Under the pieces are notes generated by a model. That model did not search any database and had not been told where the DNA came from. It saw only the letters and a list, made by a program, of their open reading frames with translations. From assembly GCF_000315625.1 (NCBI RefSeq), contig NW_005434630.1, positions 316,559 through 380,558 of the forward strand: DNA of 64,000 bases, written 5' to 3'. Positions 1 to 12,800 of the stretch are shown here, piece after piece (the first letter of the stretch is position 1; the number at the start of each line of letters is the position of its first letter). This stretch comes from Guillardia theta CCMP2712. Its lineage: Eukaryota > Cryptophyceae > Pyrenomonadales > Geminigeraceae. The position numbers and the translations under genes are program-made.

Positions 1-32
1 CTCTCTGACGAGGAGGATGTGTAGGAATGCAG

Positions 33-1247
33 GAGAGAGAACGTGAACTTGCTGAACTCTCTGAACGAGGCTAGGCAGCAGCTAGCAGTAACAAGTTTTC
101 ATGCCTGGTTCTTGTAGTTCTGACTAGATTGATCGGCAGGACGCAGAGAAACAGCTCAAGTTGCATGAGAATCACCTCGTTGCATCTGTACGAGAGGTGG
201 AGGAAGAAGCCGAAGATGTAAGGATGCAAGTCACTTCTTTTCTACCTCCTCACCTCTGTTCACTGTCTAAACCATCGATCTGCCTTCCCGTTGCTACTCT
301 GCTGATGCATCTCGCAGACTGCAAGACTTTTGGGTATAATCTCGAAATTCCAGCTCAAAGTTCAATCCAGCCGTGTACAAAATCTCACCGAATAATTAAA
401 AGAGACATGTCAGAAATCGCTCATGTTTCTCAATCTATTCTGCTCCATGCATTCTGTTGTAGCTCTTCGATTTCTCCTCCTCACAACTGAGGGACAGGAA
501 GTCCGCAAGTCAGGGGGTGCGACTCACTTGTCATAATAGGAAGATACTTCATAAAATGTACCAACATGACTATACGGCTCTCGTCTTAGATAAACAATTC
601 GCAAGCCAGGTTAAACACTTTCCTGAGAAACCTTGCAACATTCCCACCTCTCTCCTCGACATGATGTACAGCATTAACATTGTGGTTTACAGTAGTCTTG
701 ATAAATGTGCTGGCAGTATGGGAACTTCTCACGAATCACATCCGCCTGGAGTCAAGCATCACCTACCCACTCCTCACAGCACTACTCCCTTTACCGTATT
801 GCCATTGATCGGATTGCCGTGGTACCGGCTGGCTCTGTACCCAAGACCACTCGTGCATACCAAGAACTGATCATAGCAGCTGTCGAGGCAGACCTGGCAT
901 AAACGTTGAGTACAGACCCTTCCCTCCTGATCTCTTGCACCTTTCCCATGGCAAGCGACCGCGCTCTGGGCGCGAGGAAGAGCCCCTGGGTTGGGATCGA
1001 CATGATGGGATTGAAGTCTTGACTTCCTAGCATCATCGCCTGGTTCTGCTCAAAGATTGCTCCATGTAAGATGGGCGCGATGGTCAAACATCATGAACAT
1101 GCACAGCACCTGCAGAGTGAAATGAAGGTGGGGCTGGACTTGCTGAAGGAATTCTGCAAACATTCAAGTCAATTTCAAGATTGTTCTTTGAAGATCAAGT
1201 TCTACCAGAGTGCCTTGGCAAATGTCTGTGTATCAAGTACAAACTAG
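33..1247 (+). CDS. 3' part of a coiled-coil protein gene (partial, multi-exon)
   Basis: The gene enters from the left edge. After a TGCAG acceptor an exon reads through RENVNLLNSLNEARQQLA to a GTAACA donor. The next exon starts after GATCGGCAG near 140 and continues in phase with DAEKQLKLHENHLVASV and an acidic EEEAED end before GTAAGG. Both exons are charged and heptad-like, so they probably form a coiled coil. A last exon around 1110-1247 reads SEMKVGLDLLKEFCKHSS and stops at TAG. Exons between about 490 and 1070 could not be chained with certainty. No family was recognised. The two 5' exons are better supported than the 3' end. Confidence 0.45.
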
Positions 1248-1696
1248 TACACATCAAGCCGATAACACAAGCAGCGAATACATGCATACTGCAGCAATCA
1301 CGTCAGGGTTGTTATCATTGCCCTCACTTGTTGAGAATTCAAAAGAAGAGTAAAGTGATGTCACAACCAGGGGAAACTTCCCTTCTCCCCCTGCCCCCCA
1401 TCCTCTCAACTTCCCTTCTCCCACCCTGACCTCCATCCTCCTCCCCCTTTCTCTTCCTCGTCCTCCCTCATCCCTCTCCCCCTCCTCTCCCTCTCCCCCT
1501 TCTCTCCTTCACCTTCTCCTTCATCTTCTCCTTCTCTCCTTCACCTTCACCTTCATCTTCTCCTTCTCTCCTTTATCTCTCTCACCTCTGCATTTTTCTC
1601 GGCATCTTGTCGCCTCTTCGCAAGTGAGGACGGTTACACACTCCGTTACATCAAAGGATTTACGGGCAGCGCTCGGCTCGACAGCTAGTAATCGTC
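1248..1696. other. Intergenic spacer, pyrimidine-rich
   Basis: No gene is seen here. From about 1380 to 1590 the plus strand is nearly pure C and T, with CTCCTTCACCTT-like imperfect repeats. The stretch lies just upstream of the WD40 gene and probably holds its promoter and 5' leader. No specific site is recognised. Confidence 0.5.
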
Positions 1697-3675
1697 ATGG
1701 CGGAGCTGCCGGCGGGAAGGAAAGCGACGATGAAGGCGCACGTTGGAGGGGTGAGGGAGAGGATAAGGAGCGAGAGAGATAATTCCATATCGTATCTCAA
1801 GTCCATGCTGCTCACTGTGATGGAAGAGATTCAAGCGCGGCCGATCATGCGGGCATGCAGGTTTTGTTCTTACTCGTGCTGTAGGTGTTGGCCGTTCGCT
1901 TCAACAAGGATGGCGCGTATTGCTTGACGTGTGGTCAAGATCGCGTCCTTAAGCTCTGGAATCCTTATAAGGAAGCGTGCATCAAGTCATACCTCGGGCA
2001 CGGGCATGAGGTGGCCGGTCGGACGACTGGGATGTAGAGGCTGAAGATGCATGCAGGTGTACGACGTTGCAGTAGCCGATGACAACAGGTGAGAGAGAGA
2101 GAGCGAGATACAGAGAGGGAGAGGGAGAGGGAGAGGGAGAGGGAGAGGGAGAGGGAGAGGGAGGGAGGGAGGGAGGATCCTCATCATGCTGAGATGGTTC
2201 GCAGTCGATTGGCTTCCTGCGGTGGCGACAAGATGGTGTTCTATTGGGTGTGTGAATCAAGATCCTGCGGTTGGTTGTTTTGACAAAGATACAAGGATGT
2301 AGCAAGTGGAAACATCATCCGAAAGTTCCGAGGACATGAGCTGAAAGTGAATGCAGTCTCGTTTGCGGGTGACTGTGCACAATGTCTGAATGTATTCGCT
2401 GAATCTCACCATTTTCTCCTCAACAGGCGAAGAATCCTCTGTGTTGATCTCAGCGAGTTACGACAAGACAGTGAGGATTTACGATTGCAGGCACGTCCGG
2501 AAGCTCCGGCGTTTCCTCTCTGAGCGTAATTCTCATGGCAGATCTCGATCCCTGGATGCGATTCAGACTATGTCGGACTTCACGGACAGTGTGACATCGC
2601 TTGCTGTGCGGGAGCATGAGGTACGTCAGGAGCCCTGCCCCGCTCGACTCTGAAAGAAAGTTGAGATATGCACGGGGTGCGTCGATGGATGGATCAGGAT
2701 CTACGACATTCGTGAGCGAGGAGCAGCAGCGGGTCTGCAACTCTGTGACTGCCGGCAGGTCATGGGGAGATGATCTCGGACTGTGTGGGGGAGGCGGTGA
2801 CGTGCGTGAGGTGAGCTCGTGGAGAGAAGACGATACGTTGAGGTGTAGTTGATGGCCCTCCGTGTTGACTTGTCTGCAGGTTCACCTACGATGGGAATTG
2901 TGTTCTGTGTACTTGTATGGACAACAAGGTGATAGTTGTCGCTACTATCCAGCCCCTCCCCTCACCACTCCTCGCTCCAGGTTCGTCTCTTCGACAAGTC
3001 GAACGGGGAATTGCTCAACACTTACACTGGGCACAAGAATGATTCGTACAAGGTGAGATGTGTACGCGTTGACATGGTTGGAAGTTTTTGTTCCTTGACG
3101 TCTGAGAGTTTGAAGCGCAAGCATGCTGAACAACCAGTTGTTGTGGTGAGAGCCACAGTCACACGTGTACAGGTGGAGGCTTGTATGACAAGAGGAGATT
3201 CCCATGTCGTCTGCGGTTCGGAGAAAGGTGAGGAGGTCAGGAGGGTGCTGTTCCGTGACAAAAGGTGCAGGGGACATCTTCTTCTGGGATCTTGTGAGTG
3301 GCAAGGAAGTGCACAAGTTGTCAGGGCACAGCAACGTTGTAAGTTCCATGAAGATCTGAAGACGTTTTGCATGTGGAATGTTGAGAGAGTTGAGGTGTGA
3401 GAAGGTGTGATAGTGTGATGTTTCAAAGTGCCGAGATATGTTGATGTGTCAAGTTGTTGTCTGTGCCTCCTCGAGGGATCTGATCTGATCTGATCTGATC
3501 TGATCTGATCTGATATGATATGGTATGATACGTTGTCTGACGAGACATGCAGGTTTGCTCGCTCGCATACCATCCGTCGGATACTTACCTGCTGTCCGCG
3601 TCGGTGGATGGGACGGTCAGAGTTTGTGCGAACCTGCTCCAGCTCACAGTCCAGCAGGTTTCTCTATGGCAGTGA
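1697..3675 (+). CDS. WD40 repeat protein, MORG1/WDR83-like
   Basis: A multi-exon gene for a seven-bladed WD40 propeller of the MORG1/WDR83 family, known as a MAPK scaffold and spliceosome-associated protein. Exon 1 (1697-1750) encodes MAELPAGRKATMKAHVGG. Exon 2 begins at 1885 with VLAVRFNKDGAYCLTCGQDR and continues to GHGHEV. Later exons give SCGGDKMVFYW, IIRKFRGHELKVNAVS, SASYDKTVRIYDCR, TGCVDGWIRIYDIR, CMDNKVRLFDKSNGELL, DIFFWDLVSGKEVHKLSGH and LAYHPSDTYLLSASVDGTV. The order of these blades matches the family from end to end. The protein ends VQQVSLWQ at a TGA. One intron carries a GA microsatellite. Placement in the family is firm; the cellular role is inferred from homologues. Confidence 0.9.
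2091..2176. repeat. GA-rich microsatellite in a WDR83-like intron
   Basis: A run of GAGAGA passing into about ten copies of GAGGGA and then GGGA. It lies in the intron after exon 3 (2057-2088), directly behind the GTGAGA donor. Six-frame translation gives only ER-rich or LP-rich strings, so it is not coding. Confidence 0.9.
3477..3515. repeat. Pentanucleotide repeat GATCT
   Basis: Six or more tandem GATCT units followed by degenerate GATAT copies. It sits in the last intron of the WD40 gene, just before the acceptor of the final exon (GCAG near 3552). Confidence 0.9.
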
Positions 3676-3943
3676 ATGGGGTGAGGGCAGCAAAGAGGGC
3701 AGCGAGGAGGGAGGGAGTGAAGGAGGGCGCGAGGGAGGACCGAGGGCAGAGAAGGGCAGAGAAGAAGAGAGCGAGGGACGAAAGTGGGTAAGGGGAAAGT
3801 TGAAATCGGGAGAAAGTTGTACACGAAGATAGGGAAGGTGGCCAGAGGCAGAAGAAGTGAAAGTCAATTGCAAGAAACCCGAAAGAACCTTGATATTTAT
3901 TTCTTCGAACTGTCCTGAGCTACTTACAAACATCCACGTCCTC
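3676..3943. other. Tail-to-tail spacer between WDR83-like and TRAPPC10-like genes
   Basis: The two genes converge here. The first half is GAGGGAGG-rich on the plus strand. No ORF has coding character, and the spacer presumably holds both 3' untranslated regions. Confidence 0.6.
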
Positions 3944-6900
3944 TCATCGCCCCCCTTTCTGCCCCACCTCCTTCCTCCTCAGCTGTAACTTCCCTCCGTC
4001 TGCCGCTTCGCTGGGAACAGGAAAGAGCTCGCACATCACCCGAGTCCCGTCACGGGGCAGCACGTGAATGGAGGAAGACGCGCTAGCGTTGTGCAGGGCA
4101 GCCGCTGGCACGTTGGAGATGACAAGGGCGGGGAGGGAGAGGTTGCCGCAGTAGAGGGGGAGGAGGCGGAACCTGAAGCGCGTCGGGGGAGGAGGAGAAG
4201 AATCTCCCTCCCTCCTCACAGGTACGGCGACTCTGAACTTGGTCCTACCGACGAGGAACCAGCTGCCGTCCCGAGCCACCAGCTCACACAGCAGCTCACG
4301 CCCCAGCTCGTGCCGCCCCCAGCACACCTCTAGCTGCAGCTCCACCTCGTGGGGCTCGCCGAAGACGCAAGTCTGCCCAGCCGCGAAGGAGTATCGGAGG
4401 CTCGGGCGGTCCCATGCGCCCATCCTCACCATCGCCTGCCAGGTGAGTCTGCTGCGCTCTTGCTTGCCGTGAAGTCTCTTGTAGATCCCCTCCTGCTCCT
4501 GCTCCTGGACCTGCTCGTGCTCGTGCTCGTGCTCGTGCTCCACGTCAAAGTTGATCTCCAGACGTGCCTCCGCTTCCTCTCCAGCATCTTGTTCTGCGCT
4601 GCTCCGAGTGATAGAGTAGACAAGGGAAACCACGTCTCCACGGGCCATGCAGGTAGGCTGAGTGACATGGCGAGAGGCGGGAGAGGCTTGCAGGCCTGAC
4701 GGCACTGCGAGATGGTGCGAGAGGAGGCAGCAGGAGTGGATGGGGATGTTGCATGTCAGGAGGAGCAGCAGAATCTTCTCCTCCTCAGATCTCCACTGCA
4801 GCCTGCTGTTGACGGTAAAGGCCTCCTCCTCCTCCAGCCTCAGCTCCCGTTCGACGCGGAAGAATCGATTCCTTTCCACGGAAGAAGCGAGGCGGACGGT
4901 GACAGTCCTGCTGCTCCCGGAGGAGGAGGAGGGGGAAGGGGAGGAGGAGGAGGAGGAGGACCCGACTTGTCCACCCTCTCCCACCTTCAGCCCGAAGAGG
5001 ACGAAAGCTGCTTGCCCAGCTCCAAGTGTCGGGATCTCAATGGCACGACTCGAAGACCATCGCACCTCCTCCCCCCGCTTCGCACACAGCTCATTGAACC
5101 TCCGAGAGTTGACCTGCTCCTCCTCCGGGGCCTCGTCGAAGACGGAGAGGAGGCAGAGAGGGCCGAGGGACAGCTGGTCCGGCAGCTGAACAGTCAGCTG
5201 GGAACGGGCAACCTCCATCTTCTTGGCGGCAATCTGAATGCGCACGATCGGTTCATGTCCCTTGGTGATGCTGCCGGAGCTCCAGACGCTGAGCTCGGCA
5301 GGAGGAGGGAAGAGACGGACGAAGAAGATCTCGTTGCTCGCAGACTTGTGCGCAAGCCGGAGGTGGCCGAGCAGGAAGACGAAGCAAGAGATCCTGTAGC
5401 ATCCTTCACTTTGGAAGCTCCCAGTCAGCATCACTCGGTTCTTGCCTCCCTTGAGAGTTACTGCTCCGTTGCTGCGGAAACACGAGGCATTAGCCTCCCT
5501 GCTCCTGCTGAGCATCGGGAACACCATGGAGCCGCTGGGGAGAATTACGTTCGAGCCGTCCAAGTCTTCGAACAGCATGCTCGCTGGTCTGTTGATGTCT
5601 GGAAGGAGCAGAGAGGAGGAGGAAAGAGGTGTAGAGGAGGAGGAGGAAGGAGGGTCGCGAAGTTGAGTGCCCTCCCCGTCCGGATGATGCTCATCTTGTA
5701 TCACGTCCATCACCGCGTACATCTCGTCGATCGCGAGCGGGTCGATCGCAGAGCTGGTAACCTCGACGTCCAGGTTGAACTCTTGTCCCAGTGCCACTTC
5801 GAACAACACCGACTTCTCACTCTCCTCCCTCGTTGTCTCACCAAACCGATGACCACGTTCCTCCTCCGCCTCCTCCTCCCTCACCCTCTTGCTCGTCACT
5901 ATCAGCCCATCCCCCAAGTCCAGCGTGACGACGTCGTTCAGCTCCTCGCGCTGACTTGACGACTGCGGCATTAGATCAGGAGTGTCTGACAGCGAAGAGG
6001 ACCGGCAGTTCTCCACATGCACCAGCTGAGCTGAGAGGAGCGAGTCGGAGCTGAAAGCAACATCCCTCAGCATCGCTGGCTCGCGGGAGAGCCCTTTCAG
6101 ATGCTCCTCGGCCCTCTTCCTGTCCTTCCTGGTGATCCCCTTCGCTCCGAGCAGGACCAGACTCAAGCTTGCCCGCAGTCGAACCATCTGCAGCTGCTCC
6201 AGACACTCACCCAGCTCGTGGTAGACGGGAGGAAGCAGGATATTCCAGTTGTCCACAAGGAGGAAGAGCAGGCAGCGACGGAGAAGAGAGCTCGCCACCT
6301 CCAACTTCCTGCTCCTCCTCATCGCTAGCGCTGTCTCGTACTGCAGGATAGTGCACATGCGCAATCGTGCCGCTCGCTCGAGGAAGGCGCAGGACGCGAC
6401 TGTCAGATCATGGCAGAGATCAGCAACTCCTCCCCTCCTGCTGAGCGCAGCGAGGAGTCTCCCGGAGATCCTCCTCCTCGAGTCCTTGGGGTTCAGCATG
6501 GCAAGGAAGTCGTCAAGAGAGAGGGAGAGCTTGAAGACGTCCTCGAAGATCGAAGTCTCGACCTCAACCGTGTCAACTTGGTGTTGCGGGGACACCATGC
6601 CCTCGTTGTTCCGCTCCTTCCCCTCCAGGTGCAGAGGACTTGAGGTCTTGGGTGTCCGGCGGCGCAGGGAAGGATGGAGGGTGTTTAGCAGGGAGCTTCC
6701 CCTGGTGAAATATCCGTTCCTGCTCACCTGAAGGGGGGAAGGGGTTTCAGGAGGGGCGAAGAATAGATTCAGGTATCAGAAAATACAACCTTGGAAGAGA
6801 AATGCAATCGGTTTAGAAACTGCATTGACGAGCTTTTCGGGGATCTGGTGGAGGCCTCTCCCTCTTGCGCGGCAATTCTCTCCACCCCTCCTTCCCTCCT

Positions 6901-7130
6901 GGGAAACGTCTGCTTCTCCTCCTCACAATCAGAAGGAGTTCGGGAGGACTGCAAGATCAGTTACAGCAGCAGCAACAAAACCTCTCCCCCTTCCACCAAA
7001 AATTCGCCCGTACCGCAAAGATCTGTGGAAAGTCGTCGAGGAGTGGGCTATCCCGCGACGAGCTTGCTTCCTCCTCCTCCTCGTCTGCATTCAGAGTCCC
7101 ATCGAATTCAAGGTCTTGTAAGGTCCCCAA
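3944..7130 (-). CDS. TRAPPC10/Trs130-like trafficking complex subunit (5' end unresolved)
   Basis: The last exon is a single 2.8-kb open frame (6727-3944) of 927 codons. It follows an in-phase intron with a GTTGTA donor after SSMQFLNRLHFSSK. Two further upstream exons chain in phase: GILGTLQDLEFDG, with a DEEEEE run, to PQIFA; and SSRTPSDCEEEKQTF onward. The helical segment around LRRCLLFLLVDNWNILLPPV and the beta-rich C-terminus with FRLLPLYCGNLSLPALVIS resemble the TRAPPC10/Trs130 C-terminal half, a subunit of the Golgi TRAPPII complex. Low-complexity inserts include an EHEHEHEHEQ stretch, Ser runs and Pro runs. The family call rests on pattern similarity only and would normally require about 300 more N-terminal residues, probably in exons between 7.1 and 7.9 kb. 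Confidence 0.55.
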
Positions 7131-8005
7131 GATGCCCTAGAGCAAGGAAGTCAGGCGAGAGGGCAGGAGGGGGCCGCTACCATAGAGTAGCGTCTTGCGA
7201 TGAGCAGGAATTCAGAGATGATGCAATTCAGTGCTTTCTCCCTGCTGTGATAAGAAACATTGACAGCCCCATCGGCCTGTATAGCGAGGAAGGTCGATGC
7301 CATGTGGAGACAGACATTGATGGCAAGAGAAGCGATGAAAAGAGGAGACAAGTGACTCTCCTGCGTCAATTCTTCACATCTCCACCATCCAGTCTTCCTC
7401 GAAAGCACCTTGAGTCTGTCTCGAGCTGCTCCCGGCTCGATCCATGGAGAGAGACATCTTTCGAGAATCCTCTTGACAAGCTTGACTCCTCTTTCACCTG
7501 GGAGCCGTCAACTCTCCAGCACAACATCATGTCTTGTCGAGGGCAGACCTGCCTGAACCGGTTGGGACATGGCGAGGTTCAGCTCGACGTCTCTCCCAAG
7601 GAAATAGAGCTGGAGTGAGTGCAAGGAAATGTCTCCCTGAGAGATCAAGAGGCGATATGGCCGCTAATGGACAGTCAAGTCAGATCTGGACAGGAAGAAC
7701 TCGATGACAACATGACTCCTGTCGAGGGGGTTCTCGAGGTCCGATCCTTCAAAATCGTACTTGTAGACCCGCAGAGCAGACGGCACATGTTCGTCTCCGT
7801 CCGACGAGTTCAGTCCAAGACAACCCTCGCACTCCTGATACCTGGCGCAGCCACACGTCAAAATCAAGAGTTCAACGGTCGGAGGCACATGTGAAAGGTA
7901 TCACTTACTGTTTGAGAGCTTCTTCGCGCACGCCCATGGCTAGGTAGATGAGAGCGATAGACTCTCTGATCACTAGCTGACCTGCGCCGGGCCATCAGTG
8001 GAAGA
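7131..8005. other. Unresolved stretch, probably 5' exons of the TRAPPC10-like gene
   Basis: Several short open frames exist on the minus strand, for example 7888-7664 with RVYKYDFEGSDLENPLDRS. None could be chained confidently. The 275-codon plus-strand frame at 6791-7618 overlaps well-supported minus-strand exons and has no family likeness. Confidence 0.4.
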
Positions 8006-9560
8006 CTAGGACATGGTGCTGCTGTCACGATAGATGTCATTCGAATGCTGCGACTGCATCAGCTGCTGATAATCCTGGATCCTGCAGAATAGACGGGTCA
8101 ACATACATCTACGAATGCGGTTCAATCACCTAGAGACGGCAGAGCTCAACAGCGTGTCCCTTATCTTGTGGAAAGCAGATTGCAGGTCGTCGCTGCTCTG
8201 ATCTAAGAGGCCCTGCACCATTTGAGGTAAGAAGATTCAAGGCACAAGGTTCTTTCACTACAGTGCCAGAAGAAATTTGCACAAGCCGATTTCCCAACTG
8301 CTGAAATCATAAACACAGTCCACCGATACGCTCGCAACAAACACCTTTAGCTCTGTCCTCAGCTTCTCAACAAACTTGCGGGCACCCTGAATCTGCATTA
8401 AAGGGGAGAGGATGACAGATGCAAATCACGGAGCTTGCGGAGGTAGGCGACATGAATCTCAACCCAACACTTCCACTTCCCTTGGAGCCATTCAGCTCCT
8501 CCCTGTTCACGCACAGCAGGAGGCACTCCCCGGATACTGCCGACCTGCTCCTGCGATCAGCACAAAATTGAAACCACTGTGATCTTCAACCTTCGGTTTA
8601 TCCACTGCCTCAATCTGTTGATCAGATCGTGTTGGCTGTCTTTCTGTGCAGGCCCGTCAACCTCACCGGCCTCAGCAAGCTTCTTCTCGCACATGTACAT
8701 CGTACTCGAAGACGAATATGTACAGGAAGGGCTTCCTCCACCTGGAACGCTGAATGATTCCCCATTTCCTCTCTCGCGAATCTAGTTACCAATTCAACGC
8801 TTCAGCCAAAGGATCAAAGAGCGGGGAATTTTCTTCCAGGAATTCAGCCTTGGGTATCAGAGTGTAAATCCTTTCCGAGATAGTACTAAGCTGACTAAGT
8901 CACCTGCAGCTTGTTGATATTAAGAGTTTCTTCTTTCTCCTGTGCATCCTAATGCTTCAGTCTGGGAGATCGGTCGCTCTCGACGTTCAACACAACCTGC
9001 TGGTTGAATTTCCACAAGAATCCGCCAAAGGGTAGATAGTCGTTCTGTAAAAACTGAAAAGAACCGATCACCATGGAAGATTAGTTACAATTGTCTCACC
9101 TGCTCATGTATGTTCTGCCATATCTTCCAGTTCCCCGAGATCGACACCAACAACTGTGGCAGAGCATGAGATGGAAGTTCAGCGGGAGATGCTACGGTAC
9201 CTTGTCATCCCCTTTTGAGGATTGCGACTCAGTCATGGGCAGCTATAGCCCAGAAGAGGAGGAGGAATCGATCTTACGTCAACGGTGAACCAACCTTGTT
9301 ATGCGCCCATTGCGCATTCTGTGAGAGCTTGAATCTTAGAGCCATGATTAGGACAACAAGTTCCATTTCCGAATCACGCTTCAAATCATTCATGAGATGA
9401 CTCTAACCTAGTGTGTTCATCGTTCATGAGAACTCCGAGTCTCTTCAGGTATCTTAGATACCATCAACAATGTTCTAGTCCCCTGCTCCTGCTCCCGCTC
9501 CCGCTCCCGCTCCCGCTCTCACTCCCCTGCTCCCGCTCCTGCCCACTGAATGAGTCTCTG
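8006..9560 (-). CDS. Uncharacterised multi-exon protein
   Basis: At least ten very short exons on the minus strand chain through GT-AG introns of about 50-60 bases. In order they read YLKRLGVLMNDEHT, ELVVLIMALRFKLSQNAQW, LPMTESQSSKGDDK, LLVSISGNWKIWQNIHEQ, NDYLPFGGFLWKFNQQ, EKEETLNINKLQ, AEFLEENSPLFDPLAEALNW, a CEKKLAEAGEVDG exon, EQVGSIRGVPPAVREQ, IQGARKFVEKLRTELK, then GLLDQSSDDLQSAFHKIRD and a last exon ending RDSSTMS before TAG. Most joins are in phase. The first exon is uncertain: candidate coding DNA near 9560-9590 runs into a GCTCCC repeat. The protein looks soluble and helical. No family was recognised. Confidence 0.6.
9481..9543. repeat. GCTCCC/GCTCCT hexanucleotide repeat
   Basis: About ten degenerate hexamers CCTGCT / CCCGCT in tandem, interrupted once by CACTCC. 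The repeat lies at or near the 5' end of the preceding minus-strand gene, probably in its first intron. Confidence 0.85.
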
Positions 9561-9590
9561 CCATAGCGTCTTAGCCCAATCCGACTGAAA

Positions 9591-9895
9591 GCAGTGGTTA
9601 CAAACGGTTAAACTTATTCTTTACTCAACAATAGTGTCAGTTCTACTACCCCCTCAGACAACCACCCCTTCATGACCGTCTTTTATCACCCCTCCTTCTG
9701 TCCATTTCCTGTCCCACTCTCTAAGTCCATTTCCTGTCCCACTCTATTACAGTGACTTCCAGTTAAGTGAAATTAAATTTCATAGTAACAAACTTCCTTT
9801 TCATCAATTTTTCAAATTTAGAAGAAATATTCATAAAATACATCAACTATTTCGTTTTTTGAAGTTTCCGCGAACTAGAGGGGCACCCAGCAAAA
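9591..9895. promoter_or_regulatory. Divergent spacer between two genes
   Basis: A 300-base AT-richer gap separates the start of the minus-strand gene from the F-box gene. It contains a near-perfect direct repeat of about 24 bases (GTCCATTTCCTGTCCCACTC) at roughly 9700 and 9725. The sequence becomes AT-rich toward 9860. A shared bidirectional promoter is inferred from position only. Confidence 0.4.
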
Positions 9896-12800
9896 ATGGC
9901 GCGAGAGAAATGGGGAGTGATCGAAGGGCGGGAGGACATCATGGTTATCATTGCTCAGAAGCTCGACGGCCCTTCCTTTGCTCGGCTAGGCATGTGCTGC
10001 AAAAACCTCTCGTCCTTTGCTGATCGCGACAGCATCTGGAAGAGCTTCATGCCGGCCTTTTGGATGGCGACCAAGGTTCAGCCAATAGAGGATACGTTGA
10101 ACCGCGGTAAGGAGGAGTCTGTGTGCACTCGTTCCTATCTTGACGTCTTCCTCTTAGAATGGTTGAAGCCGTACAAGAACTGGAAAAGTCTCTGTATAGC
10201 ATATTATAGCTACTTGAGAGCTTTGCCGCGGCAATACATTGACATGACTTTGCTGTACGACAAATTTCTGTGCCTGAATCAAGCGGTTTTTGCAGATATC
10301 ATGTTATCGATGGTAAGCTGTTCCTACCGAGACCTTTTGCATGACATACACATGTTTGTCAGGCGATGATCACGCGAGCAGAAGATGGACAGTGCTGGCT
10401 CCTGCTATCCTGCCTGAACGCGTTTGGTGCGCAATGCCTGTGCTCGAGACATCTCAACTTAACGTCTCTCTTAATACAGTTATAAGAGATATCCAAAGGG
10501 CAATCTATCTGACAGATTATGTCACATCATGGATCTGTGGGCACATCAAGAGGAAGGAAACTTGGACTAAATGCAGTAGGGCGTGCACAACAGAGATTTG
10601 TTCGCTCGCCGAATTCCTGGCTGTTGTCAGTTTGTCGAAGATTCTCAGGGGACATGCAAAATACTTGGATCGTGATTTCTTTCCCAATGTAGAAGAATCA
10701 ATGGCTCAAAAACAAGGTGGAGTATCAGCAACTGAATACCAGCAGTGTCAACTGCTGCTGCTTCAATTGGGTGCGGAGCATGAAGCAATGTTCTCTAATC
10801 TGTGAGTGATGCTCAGCCATTTATCTTTGTTGGGTCTGACATGTGCTATTTCCTGTTTGGTCGGTTCATAGGTTGAGTGGAAGGGCTACTTGTATGATGC
10901 ACAGCAGGAAGGCAATCCTAGATTTTCAAGGACCGCACTTCGATCCAAACAAATACACAGCTCTGGATTGGGATGAGCTTCCCATGATCTACTTCGAATG
11001 CTTCTTTGATATGATCGATGTGGCAAGGTATGCCGCCAAGCTGATCAAAACCGGACAGAAACAAAATGAAGTATTCAAGATGTGCACTCGCGTCCGAGCA
11101 TTGGAGCCAATCCTCCTAATCATGGCTCCTGAATGCGAGGGACATCTGTGGGGAGACCTGGCCTATGTTTGTATGCATTTTGGCAGAGACAGAGATACCA
11201 TCTGTGAGTAATGTTGCTTCAAGCATATTACACCTGACATAAACTCTGCAAGATTGTTGTTCGAGGGCCGAAGAAATATTTTCTGACCTGACAGATCTGG
11301 CATTCATGACGTACATGAGGTACACCTTTGATGCTTGAACTTTAGGTGACTTGTATCGAAGATCAATGAGAGAGTACGACATGGAGTTGTTCCAAGATTT
11401 CATGCAAACTACTTCCCGGTGAAATCCCTGACATTTTGAAGTGTTTGGTCTCAAACTTGCAGGTTTTTGAACTATTGGGACCATCTAAGAAAAAGCAATC
11501 AAATAGACGAGGAGCTCAAAAAGAAGGTATTTTGCGTCTCTGACAAGAATTATTGGAATAATCCTATCGATGCTTCAGTTCTATAAGGTAGCCGATTTCA
11601 GATTCCAAGTAATCAAGGTCATCCATCCGAAACAACCAGATGTTTGGATAAAGGTAATGCTGATTTTCATTGATAAATTCGGTTGACAAATTATGATATT
11701 AGGAGCTTGAAAGTAGGTTGGACGAGATAGACCAAGAAGATCCTCTATGCATGCAAGGTGCTGCTAATCGCATGAAGGACCACTGTACTTATCTCATTTC
11801 CAGCATTCAATCTTCGAGAAACTCACGCCTGTGCTCTGATAAGTGTGGAAAAATATACCAAAGTTGTTTATCAGAAACTCGTTCTTCGATGTTTGTGATT
11901 AATGGAGTCTATGTAGGCTTTGAAGTCTTTCTACATCATGCTCACACATGCTGTGCGAGTACAGGTAAGCTAGATTTGCTTCAGAAGGTATATGATGCTT
12001 CCTCCTTTGTGCACAGGGCATGCATTTAGATGTGGGTGAAGACGATATGTTCGACCCTTCGGAGCCGACGACAGTTTACAAAATGTTAGAAACCATCGGC
12101 GATTGCTATCTCAAAGAAAATTTCTATTCTGAAGCTGCGATCGCAATTGAAGTGTGCATGCTTCTGATTTCCGGAGCGGTTCCAATGAAAAAACTCAGGT
12201 CCGTGCCTTAAATTCACCATTCCATGAGATCTAATTTATCCCAGAGAGAGAGCAGAAAACATGAGGTTTTTTTTGGACTCCCGTCCTCCATTGGGACGCA
12301 AGTACAACTGGAATTTCAACGACGAATATATTATGAAAATCTTTCTTGAGCTCACAACACAACATCAATCTGCGCTGACCATTGAGGGATATGTTTCGAA
12401 TCACAAAAATGGCTACATGCATATGGAATCAGATATTTTGAGTAACCGGGTAATGACTGTGCATTTTCGTTCTTTCTTGTCAAATTCCAAAACCTTATCC
12501 AGGCGCAAGCCTTGTTCCGCATGTGTCGCATAGATGATGCAAGAGAGAGCTTGAGACTGTCTTTCCATCTTTCAAGTCAAATCATCGCGAATGGTACGAT
12601 CGAATGTGCGATGTGTAATTTGAAATCACTTGTGGGTAGGGAGCCCAGAACAGTGGGTAGCGGGAGATTGGGCCATAACAAATCGACTGGTTGCATTAGG
12701 GACAATAGCCGACATTTACCTTGCCGTGGGTGATGTCCACCAAGCGAAGGCAATATACCAAGGGTGCGTCCCTTAGTAAGATGAAATCGCTTATTGACTT

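Noticed and set aside
4712-5959. 415-codon plus-strand frame
   Set aside because: It lies antisense to the 927-codon TRAPPC10-like exon. Its composition (E/R/L/P runs) mirrors that exon and it has no domain likeness.
6791-7618. 275-codon plus-strand frame
   Set aside because: It overlaps minus-strand exons that chain in phase (GILGTLQDLEFDG, SSRTPSDCEEEK). No family likeness and no promoter context of its own.
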